From: Plenodomus lindquistii
Taxonomy: Eukaryota > Ascomycota > Dothideomycetes > Pleosporales > Leptosphaeriaceae
Length of the DNA: 64,000 nucleotides
Direction: 5' to 3'
Assembly: GCA_025504975.1 (NCBI GenBank)
Contig: JANUWI010000001.1
Span: 4,836,001 to 4,900,000, forward strand
Within the stretch, counting starts at the first letter, position 1. The number at the start of each line of letters is the position of its first letter. A program made the position numbers and the translations under genes. The notes under the pieces were generated by a model, which worked only from the letters and a program-made list of their open reading frames with translations, was not told the DNA's origin and did not search any database. This document shows positions 56,651-64,000 of the stretch, piece after piece.

Positions 56651-57344
56651 GGTGAGGGTGAGGTGTGCGCTGCACGGTCGGCGTGTGCGAGGGCGTGGGG
56701 GAATATGTGTCCAACATGAGATGGTGGTGCTGCGGCGGATTTGGATGCTGATTGGCTGGCGGGTGTGGGCAAGGTACAGGGTCCAGATTATAGCTTACAC
56801 TGTGTACTAGGTATGAGCGCGCTCGCAGCGAAGCGGAGTTGTACAGTCTATGGGATAGGGCAAGGTTTGTCCCTCAGCGTACTCGATGGAGGGTCCATAT
56901 ATATCACCAATACATCACATCACAGAATGTCTCATACAAAACAGATATACGGTAGCAATTGGTATCATTCTCAAGCTTTCAAGCACATGCGATTCGCATG
57001 GACTCTAAGCATTTCCCTGCCAGTCTCCCTTAAAAGCATGTTCAATCCAGTTGATGTCTGATTGTCGAATGTGGTGTGAGCTTGGATCTTGAGATAAAGG
57101 GACAAAGGCATCATACCATAAACTCCAAACACTTTGAACGTAGTGATCCATACAGTCCAGCGTGTATGGTTTCTTCTCACATACACCCCTCAGGTCGATG
57201 TTTTTCCTCCCAATCGCATTGGTGCGTGACGGATCCCATGCATTCTAGAGTCGCGCCTCCACCACCCGCCATACACCCGAGCCAAGAAGTAGGCAAAGCA
57301 AAGAGTGAAACAAAAAGCTCACACTCCTCCACACCATCTCATCC
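56651..57344. other. Intergenic, 694 bp
   Basis: The GH63 promoter and the 3' flank of the snRNP gene, both minus strand. No other feature. Confidence 0.5.
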
Positions 57345-57956
57345 TCATCCATGACTCGGACTCAACGGCCTATTGAATCCACCCTGCCTATTCATATACT
57401 GTCTCGCCTCCATCTGCTTATCTCTCCTGACCCCATAATTCTTATTATTCCCAGGAACTTTTGTATTCTTCGTGCTCTTGAATCCCCCGAACCCCATCGT
57501 ACACAGCATCTCCCACTCGTCGTCGTCCATGCCCTCGGGCTTCTGTCGCTCCTCCTTCATCTCCGTGTCCTCGAGTGAGTCCTCCCGTTTGAAGACGTCG
57601 CCGCGGGGGCCCGAGGGGGGTTTGCCACCTGATACACGGGGTGGGGGGATGGAAGATGGGCCGCGGGGGCCTTTGGGTGGTGAGCGCGCGCGGGCGTGGT
57701 CGGGGCGGGTGGAGGTGCGGTCGTCGCGGCCTCGTGCGCCGCCGCCGCCTCGGCCTCTGTCGCCGCGTCCGCCTTCATCGCGGCGAAAGGGAGAGCGTGA
57801 GCGGTAGCGGGCGTTGTTGTCGCGTCTGTTGCCGCCACGGTCTCGTCGAGGGCTGCGGGAGCGGTTGCGCCGGTCGTTGGGTGTGCCGCCTCGTTCGCGT
57901 GGTTCGCGGCGCGTGTCGCGGGTGCGGTCGCCGCGTGATCGCTCGTTGTCTGACAT
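57345..57956 (-). CDS. U4/U6.U5 tri-snRNP 27 kDa protein (SNRNP27)
   Basis: 203 residues in one exon, starting MSDNERSRGDRTRD; an in-frame upstream ATG at 58184 is not used. The N-terminal two thirds are an RS/RD/RGG-rich disordered region (RRNRSRSPRRDRGG, RGDRGRGGGGARG). The C-terminal 55 residues are the conserved DUF1777 domain: MDDDEWEMLCTMGFGGF, STKNTKVPGNNKNYGVR and ARQYMNRQGGFNRPLSP. This domain joins the tri-snRNP before spliceosome activation and sits near the U6 ACAGAGA region in known structures. Location is the nucleus. The C-terminal phrase is diagnostic. Confidence 0.93.
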   Translation of the reverse strand: MSDNERSRGDRTRDTRREPRERGGTPNDRRNRSRSPRRDRGGNRRDNNARYRSRSPFRRDEGGRGDRGRGGGGARGRDDRTSTRPDHARARSPPKGPRGPSSIPPPRVSGGKPPSGPRGDVFKREDSLEDTEMKEERQKPEGMDDDEWEMLCTMGFGGFKSTKNTKVPGNNKNYGVRRDKQMEARQYMNRQGGFNRPLSPSHG

Positions 57957-58480
57957 TGTGGTGTGGAGGTTGTGGTATGGAGATTGTTGTGTGGAGTCAA
58001 GGCTGGTGGAGTTGGGAATCGTTTGGCGGGTGCCAAGGAAAGAGTCGGGGTAGTTAAGGTTCCAAAAGTTCAAAATACCCAATTGGGAAGGTATGGGCAG
58101 GTGTGGAACACGGTGGAGTATTACCCCAGGCAGAATATTCCTCACCAAAGCGTAGTCACCAACGACTTCACTCAATACTATCATTTTCTTGCTGTCAACA
58201 ATAAATCACTGCACGCTATTACCACTAGGCCATATGCGTATGAGCTTTTTGGTGCATTCGCTGTCTAAAAATTTGATTCATGCCATCACTCTCAGTCATA
58301 TGCAGAGGTCATCACGAATCCCCCCAATTCTGTGCAATCCTCCACCGATGCATTGGTGCATATTGCATGGCTCAGCCTATGCAGGGTATCTTCTGGCCAT
58401 TCCATCAAACAAGCCACCAACGCCATCTATCCCTATCGCACTTGATCATTAAACCAGGTCGTCCAATGTGTGTCCAATAT
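57957..58480. other. Intergenic, 524 bp
   Basis: The SNRNP27 promoter and Elp5 3' flank. Frames seen here on the plus strand are antisense shadows. Confidence 0.5.
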
Positions 58481-59803
58481 TCAAATCTCATCCTCTTCCT
58501 CATCAAAGTCGTCCTCCTCGCCCATGTCGTACAAGATGCGACCACCCTCACCACCCTCGCCCTTCTGCGCGTCAAAGTAAGGAAGAACAACACCTTCACG
58601 CGCCTGCTTCTGCTTGTCGGTGAGAGCCAAGTTGAAAGTGGACTCAATTTCATCTGCAGCTGCGTTGACCTTGCCAAGAACCTCCTGGCTATTGTACGAG
58701 GGGACCAGATCAAGAAGTGTGACGAATTCTTGCTTGATGGTACCGATAGCCAGTCCGTGTGTGGGGTGATTGAAGTCGGATGCGCGAGCAGTGCGAAGGA
58801 AGTAGGTCTCGCTCTCTGACCTGCCAGACTGGCGGCGAAATTCAGCTTCGAGGACGATGCCGCGGTTGTCGTTAGCATCGAGCGACTCGACGATGCCTTC
58901 AGCGCCTTGAAGGAGACCGTGGGTGGGTTCAGCCAGGCTGCGCTCGCGAGCTGCTTTGGCGGCGAGAACGTGGGCGAAAGACTTGCATTTGATGATTGTG
59001 GTAGCCATGTACTCGAAAAGTTGGAGTGGCTGAGGCGCATATGCGTTGCTCATATCCTGCGATGCGATCATGTCTTGATGGTAGATGCCAACGAGGGTCG
59101 AGGCAAATTGGTGAGCGACGAGGTTGAAGAGCGCGCCCATATCGACCCCCTTGTTGTTGAGAAGGTCGTACAGCGAGTCCACAATTACGAGGCTCTCTTT
59201 ACCCTTGCTCATGGCTAGCTTGAGGTCCGAGAGAATCTGTTCGGCGGTAAGGTTGGCGTAGGCGGGGATCTGGTGGACGGCAGGGTGAAACCGCGTGGCC
59301 TCGAATGAGATGACAACGACATTGACATTGCGCGACAAGGCACGCCGAACAAGCTCAACGCTGAGCTGCATAGCGCGCTGATTGAGGTCGTCAAGGACGA
59401 GGGTGAAGGGAGACGCATTGGAACGAATGTTGAGAAGTCTTGAAATGAGATGGATAGAGTGACGTTGGTACTGGACCTGAGAGTGAGGCCGGCTCATGTT
59501 CTTGCGGCCGTGAACGCGACCCTGAGGTCTGCGCTTGCGAATACCACCAGTGATGAAGTTCTCCTTTTTTATCCAGCGGCCACGATTGATGGCGCCAAGC
59601 TCGGGTGAGTGTTTGAGATCGACAAAATCGACGGCTTCGACTTGATGTAGATCTTGGAACTGTCTGAACCAGGTAGGGAGGTCTTCGCGATCAATCTTGT
59701 TGCCACGAACGGAGTGACTGAGGTGATCTTGTGCGTCGGGAACTTTGTCCCAGTTGACGTTAGCGAAGGCGGGATGAGTGCTGGAGATCATCGTGGCTGT
59801 CAT
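58481..59803 (-). CDS. elp5: Elongator subunit Elp5 with N-terminal extension
   Basis: A single open frame of 440 residues. From about residue 103 (MSRPHSQVQYQRHSIHLISR) it matches Elp5/Iki1: LLNIRSNASPFTLVLDDLNQ, VNVVVISFEATRF, SLVIVDSLYDLLNNKG, and the acidic end RILYDMGEEDDFDEEEDEI. Elp5 has a RecA-like fold without ATPase motifs and forms the Elp4-5-6 ring that assists tRNA wobble-uridine modification by Elongator. The first 102 residues (ANVNWDKVPDAQDHLSH ... RWIKKENFITGGIRKRRPQG) are not part of Elp5 as usually known. The extension could be real, a leader read through, or the end of another short gene; an alternative start is 59497. It is divergent from the SDR-like gene across 600 bp. 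Confidence 0.82.
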   Translation of the reverse strand: MTATMISSTHPAFANVNWDKVPDAQDHLSHSVRGNKIDREDLPTWFRQFQDLHQVEAVDFVDLKHSPELGAINRGRWIKKENFITGGIRKRRPQGRVHGRKNMSRPHSQVQYQRHSIHLISRLLNIRSNASPFTLVLDDLNQRAMQLSVELVRRALSRNVNVVVISFEATRFHPAVHQIPAYANLTAEQILSDLKLAMSKGKESLVIVDSLYDLLNNKGVDMGALFNLVAHQFASTLVGIYHQDMIASQDMSNAYAPQPLQLFEYMATTIIKCKSFAHVLAAKAARERSLAEPTHGLLQGAEGIVESLDANDNRGIVLEAEFRRQSGRSESETYFLRTARASDFNHPTHGLAIGTIKQEFVTLLDLVPSYNSQEVLGKVNAAADEIESTFNLALTDKQKQAREGVVLPYFDAQKGEGGEGGRILYDMGEEDDFDEEEDEI

Positions 59804-60404
59804 ATTGAAAAATGGCGTTTGAAGCGGGGCTTGTTGAAACGATACAAAGTTGACGTGGTTGTGTGATGAAAAAGAAGATTGGAGTGTATGAGGAGAAGAG
59901 ATGGGAGAAAAAGGTGAAAATTCGTCTCCTCGAATGTGGGCTGGAAAGCAAGAGGCTGGGCAAAAGTCAAGTGGCTGGGCCTGCTGGAATCACACCATGA
60001 AGACATCACGAGAAGTGTCATGACTGCAGTAAAAGGAAGTGAAAGCGACGCCTGAGTAAATCTTCTGGGCATCATGAAATAAGAGTGTGAGAGAACGAAA
60101 GGGAGAAGCGATGCTGCCAAACTTACATATTTACTGCGAAGACTCTATGAGGTTGGCGCGTCAATACAACAGTAAGTAGGAATATTTGATTGATGTTGGT
60201 GGTGATGGTGAATCCGTGGTGGTGAACAGCCACGATCATTTTTAGTAGAAACTAACCCATTCTCAGCTAGCGTATGGACTTAGGCAATTGCGCATTGCCG
60301 TCCCGCAACCCTTACTGCACGCATCCATGACCATCTGGGATACTTAAAGATTGTATCCGAAGAGGCTGCGCAATGCAGTTGTCCATAGTGATTCTCACTG
60401 AAAT
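59804..60404. other. Divergent promoter region, 601 bp
   Basis: It separates elp5 (minus) from the SDR-like gene (plus) and presumably carries both promoters. No clear TATA or repeat stands out. Confidence 0.5.
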
Positions 60405-61778
60405 ATGACAAGCAGTGCGCCGTCGTCGTCAAAGCCGCCGCGCCCTCGGTCGCCCCACTTCCCACCACACAATGCACCACGCGTCTGGTTCATCACCAGA
60501 GGAGTGTCGCCCATCGCAATCGCGCTAGCGCGACAAGTGCTCGAACACGGGGATTATGTGGTAGCTGGTGTTGTGCCCACCGAGTTTGAGAAAAGAGAAG
60601 GGCAAAGTGATGACTTTCGGGCGTTCCTTGAAGATGTGAAGAAGACTGAGCGATGGCGCGAGCGATTGAGAGTGGTCGGAATAGATCGAAGGTGACTCTT
60701 TCAGCGCATTGATTCTCTTCGGTTAGATGTTGACCGTTGACAGAGTGGTTGGCCAATGCCAAGCGGCTGTCGCAGAGGCGATTGAAGCCTTTGGACGTAT
60801 CGACGTTCTATTATGCGCAGCCAGTGAAGCTATTATCGGCGCCGTGGAGGAACTGGCTCAAAGCAGTCGAACCATCAGTCTCGTCGATGAAATCTTCGAA
60901 ATCAACTTCTTCGCAAACGTAAACATCATCAAATCGGTCCTACCAATAATGCGGGAGCGAAAGAATGGCCACATCATCGTCATCACCGGCATCAGTAAGC
61001 TCCCTCCCAAATCACAAGCTCTTTCATCACACTAACACCTCACTAGCTGGCCATCTAGGCACGCCCGGCCTAGGAATGTACTGCTCCTCCCAATGGGCCA
61101 TAGAAGGCTACTGCGACGTACACCACCCCTCCCCCCCCCCCCCCTCCAAAACAAACCAACATCTCTAACAACCCCCACCAGAGCCTCGCCTACGAAATCG
61201 CCCCCTTCAACATAAAAGTCTCCATCGTCCAAGCAAACATGGAAGTCAACGTCCTGACCAACCGCATCACCTCGGTCCCCCCAATGACCGAATACCTCCA
61301 AGGCGAGAACCCCGCACCCCTCGCGCGGGAAATCTTCTCAGGCCTCCTCGACAAACTCGAACGCATTGAAAACCCCTCATTAAACCCTGGTTTCGACGCT
61401 GCGAAATCGCCAAACGGGGACAGCGCAGCGAGTCCCGCGACAACAACGATGAGCCCGGATGCGCAGATGGCGGAGTCGACGATGGGGGATCTGCTGAGTG
61501 CGGATCAAGTGACGAGTTTGTATGCGCCGTTGCCGGTGGGGGTGAGGGCGAGTTTGATTGCGGAGACTGTGCATGCGCTCACTGCGATTGGGGGCCATGA
61601 TAACCCGCCTGCGAGGCATATTGTAGGGAGCGAGGGCGTAGTGGCGGTGAAGGAGAAGTTGAAGACGACGAGTGAGGAGTTGGAGGACTTTATTGAGGTT
61701 AGTCAGGCGGTGGATATTGGGCAGAGGGATGGGGATCTGTTTGGGGGGTTGGGGGGAATGGATCAGGGGTTGCTTTGA
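60405..61778 (+). CDS. SDR-fold protein lacking the catalytic Lys
   Basis: Four exons (60405-60691, 60744-60994, 61047-61117, 61182-61778) with introns of 52, 52 and 64 nt give 401 residues. The joins read VGIDRRVVGQCQAAVAEA, VITGITGHLGTPGLGMYC and EGYCDSLAYEIAPFNIKV. The fold is a classical short-chain dehydrogenase, but the key sites are changed. The glycine motif reads TRGVSPIA (31-38) where TGxxxGIG is usual, and the active site reads Tyr191-CSS-Gln195 in place of YxxxK. So it probably does not use NAD(P) in the normal way. A conserved fungal family of this type exists, with unknown function. The C-terminal 110 residues are an added helical extension. Intron 3 contains a run of 14 C (61131-61144). 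Confidence 0.8.
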
Positions 61779-62792
61779 GGGTGGGGCGTGTGATTTGTGT
61801 ATGTAGGTTTAGGCTGGGGTGGCTATGGCTGTCAAAAAACCAGCAAAAAAATGACTGACGCACAACAGCCTAGTAGTCTAACTCCCTAACTGAATCGAAA
61901 CAGACGTTCCGGGTTGATGGGGAGATTCGAACTGACGCACTCGAGCGAAACGGAGGTGCGGAGGCATGCACCACTGCGAAATGTGGTGGCAGGGATGGGA
62001 CCTGCATGTTGGGATTTTATTGATGGGAGTATAAGAAAGGAAGAAGTATAGTATTTATAGGGCGGGGGGGAAGGGTCGTGGGGAGGGAAGGGGTGAGGTG
62101 TTGCGTGTTGCGTTTGCGTTTGCGTCTGCGTTTACTTGATTAGGTGGATTCTGGAAGATGAAATGAGATGGCGCGTTAGGGGCGTTTGTTGAATTTGAGA
62201 TTTTAGTTTGGCTATTGAGAGAGTAAGATGGTGCGAATAAAAGATGACAAGTGATGAGGTTTGAGCTTCGTCTATGCTGCCGAAAGATTGGTGTACGGTT
62301 GCGATGCTACAGTTTGACGCTTCTCGTATTCGAGTACATACGGTCCAACACTGCCACCACGTAGATCATTCCTCATATACGAGAACACGCACTATCCAAC
62401 AATATGCACAGCTCATTTTATATACCATCATACGCTGTACCGACCTGACCATACCACCACAATCGTCTCCCATCCTTCGAAAGTCCAAATCCTAGTATTC
62501 CGCCAACCTCAACCGCCGGCCAATATTCCTCCGTATGACGTCTCGTTCGACAGAAGGCTCTGTTTCTCCTCGATTCGCGTTGAGCGCCTGTCGTAGCATG
62601 CCTGCATCGAAGAAGCCATCTATGAAAGAGAGAGAACAATCAGCGTATGAAAATAATGTAAGAGAAAACGCATCTAGTGTAAGTGCTGGGGCGAAGATTC
62701 GACGAAGTCTTCGAAGCCGGTATAGGAAACATGATCATGAAGAAGAGAAGGTAGATCTGCGAGGAGAACAAAGCAGAACGCGAACGTAATCA
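61779..62792. other. Intergenic, 1.0 kb, between convergent genes
   Basis: It holds the 3' flanks of the SDR-like and carnitine acetyltransferase genes. A TTGCGT-type hexamer tandem lies near 62099-62133. A plus-strand frame at 62535-62789 has no motif. No gene is supported. Confidence 0.45.
62099..62133. repeat. Short TTGCGT-type tandem repeat
   Basis: About five imperfect hexamer units (GTTGCG, TTTGCG, TCTGCG variants) in the convergent intergenic region. Confidence 0.6.
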
Positions 62793-64000
62793 TTATGAAG
62801 AGTAGAAAATGGGCTTGCGAGCAATAGGTATGGAAGCACCCCTCGCCCTGACTGTTTTGACACGCGTAGGACGAGTCGGAGAGCTCACAAACACGGCTGT
62901 CATGGGCTTGAATGGAGGAGAGTGGGGTGGGGTAGGTGGAAGAGTAACGTGCTGAAACAACGACTTCGAGACTTCATCGAGATTGAGAGAGGGAGGGGAG
63001 GGGGGAGTCCTACATCCACCAAGTCCATCGTCGTCTTCTTCGTCAGCAATGCTCTCTGCTGGCGTCTGCTGCTTGCCGGCGGCGTCACCCAAAATAATGC
63101 GGCCGCGCCTCTTGATGCGGTCTGCAAGTGGTCGGCTCTCTGCTTCGCGGGCACGAGTGGCTGTCTTGTCCGCAGATGTGCCACGCCGTTTGATCTGACG
63201 GAGTAATTTGCGGATCTCCAGGAAGTAAGACTCTAGGGCGTCGATGTAACGAGAGGTTTGCCGATGTTTGGAAGACGCGCAGATTGATATGCTACCGTCC
63301 TTGATGATGTATCCGATACCAAAGCCGTCAGCAGAGGTTGGGCCGAAGCCAAATTGACGAAGGGATGGATTGCCGCAGTTCGAAGTCGAGAGGATAGTAG
63401 TGTTAATTTTGTCCCATCCAGCATCCGCGAAAAGAGCAGGCATAGAATGCTGCATTTGTGTTGCCGGCGGCGAACTCGATATCGATCCATTCTCGGAAAG
63501 TACCGAGTTGCGTTTGGGTGAGTCGACGGCAGATGCGTCGGGACTCGAAGGTCGTGTAGAGTCCCAGCCATCACTGCTAGCGAAGTCCGCGGAATCGTCT
63601 ATGGAACGCTGCCAGATACAGTGCAATGCGTAGAGGTGGCGATCATGACCCTGTGCTTTGGCGCAAATTTTGGTGTTCTCTGTGTGTTTCTGGCACGCTT
63701 TGCGCAGTGCTTCAATTTTTTGCATTGCAGGATTCTCTCCCCAGAATGTCGATAAGAACTCGCTTGATTCCTCAGTGACGGATCGAATGGCTTCGGTGCG
63801 TCCATGGTAGTAGACCTTGGTCATGGCTGGCTCGTAAACGGACTCTATCCTGCCGTATAGCCCGTAGTACGCTGCCTGGAAGGCCATCTGTACAAACGCA
63901 TCGGGAGAGAACCCCATCGAAGTCATAAAGTTCTTTCCGTAGTGGGGAAACTCAAGCGTCGCAAATTCGTTCTGCTGGATCAAGTCTGCAAGACGGGTCT
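62793..64000 (-). CDS. Carnitine acetyltransferase, C-terminal part
   Basis: The frame is open to the right edge (RLADLIQQNEFATLEF), so the 5' part, including the catalytic His, is outside the window; 402 codons and TAA are visible. The family blocks present are GFSPDAFVQMAFQAAYYGLY, YEPAMTKVYYHGRTEAIRS, and the CoA/carnitine motif STSNCGN with GFGPTSADGFGIGY. The enzyme moves acetyl groups between CoA and carnitine (EC 2.3.1.7), allowing acetyl export from peroxisomes or cytosol to mitochondria during growth on acetate or fatty acids. A long Ser/Pro-rich insertion splits the last part of the domain, and a C-terminal extension of about 120 residues (basic, then Pro-rich TLPPTPPHSPPFKP) resembles cytosolic Yat2-type enzymes. 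No SKL-type peroxisome signal is at the end (IFYSS). Confidence 0.9.
   Translation of the reverse strand, partial: TRLADLIQQNEFATLEFPHYGKNFMTSMGFSPDAFVQMAFQAAYYGLYGRIESVYEPAMTKVYYHGRTEAIRSVTEESSEFLSTFWGENPAMQKIEALRKACQKHTENTKICAKAQGHDRHLYALHCIWQRSIDDSADFASSDGWDSTRPSSPDASAVDSPKRNSVLSENGSISSSPPATQMQHSMPALFADAGWDKINTTILSTSNCGNPSLRQFGFGPTSADGFGIGYIIKDGSISICASSKHRQTSRYIDALESYFLEIRKLLRQIKRRGTSADKTATRAREAESRPLADRIKRRGRIILGDAAGKQQTPAESIADEEDDDGLGGCRTPPSPPSLNLDEVSKSLFQHVTLPPTPPHSPPFKPMTAVFVSSPTRPTRVKTVRARGASIPIARKPIFYSS

Noticed and set aside
61921..62010. GTTCGAATC on the minus strand suggesting a second tRNA
   Set aside because: The T stem does not pair and no acceptor or anticodon arm could be formed.
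1..64000. Secondary-metabolite cluster, CRISPR array or prophage
   Set aside because: No PKS, NRPS, terpene cyclase, direct-repeat array or phage gene is present; the gene set is eukaryotic housekeeping plus fungal-specific genes.

Overview
The window looks like nuclear DNA of a filamentous ascomycete, most likely a dothideomycete of the Pleosporales type. The evidence is short introns (about 47-130 nt) with GTAAGT-like donors and CTGAC/CTAAC branch sites, an AA9 cellulose-active oxygenase, HAM-2/PRO22-type STRIPAK and DUF7053 genes, and unclustered genes on both strands. The species placement is inference from protein style and was not searched. Exon joins were read by eye from frame, splice consensus and family motifs.

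Layout. 0-9 kb: the 3' end of a PXB/DUF3818 (Lec1-like) gene, a divergent protein kinase, a secreted AA9 lytic polysaccharide monooxygenase, an intron-containing tRNA-Glu(UUC) gene, and a very small CxxCxGxG zinc-finger protein. 11-31 kb: a flavocytochrome b2-type dehydrogenase on the minus strand, then four plus-strand regulatory or RNA-related genes: a CBF1-type bHLH factor, a Far11/STRIP subunit of STRIPAK, a YAG7-like RGG protein, and a KDM4-type JmjN-JmjC-PHD histone demethylase. 32-35 kb: two neighbouring unrecognised genes sharing a C-terminal motif, the second interrupted by an in-frame TAG. 35-38 kb: RNase H2 subunit A and a membrane-anchored short-chain dehydrogenase, both minus. 40-49.5 kb: an EDC4/Ge-1 decapping scaffold, a MARVEL-like four-helix membrane protein, and a DUF7053 protein, all plus. 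50-53.5 kb: three small minus-strand membrane proteins that look like diverged tandem duplicates. 54-64 kb: glucosidase I (GH63), the U4/U6.U5 27 kDa protein, Elongator subunit Elp5 with an unusual N-terminal extension, an SDR-fold protein that has lost its catalytic lysine, and the 3' part of a carnitine acetyltransferase running off the right edge.

Most genes are housekeeping and do not form a pathway or a metabolite cluster. Two groups have a loose theme: chromatin and transcription (Cbf1, KDM4, Elp5), and RNA fate (EDC4, SNRNP27, RNase H2, RGG protein). Gene-poor stretches carry a dispersed family of short (about 200-250 bp) inverted-repeat elements, MITE-like, with at least five copies in different states of decay. 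The least conventional items are this repeat family, the three-gene membrane-protein array, the paired unknown genes, and stop-free introns whose length is a multiple of three in two chromatin/DNA-binding genes.
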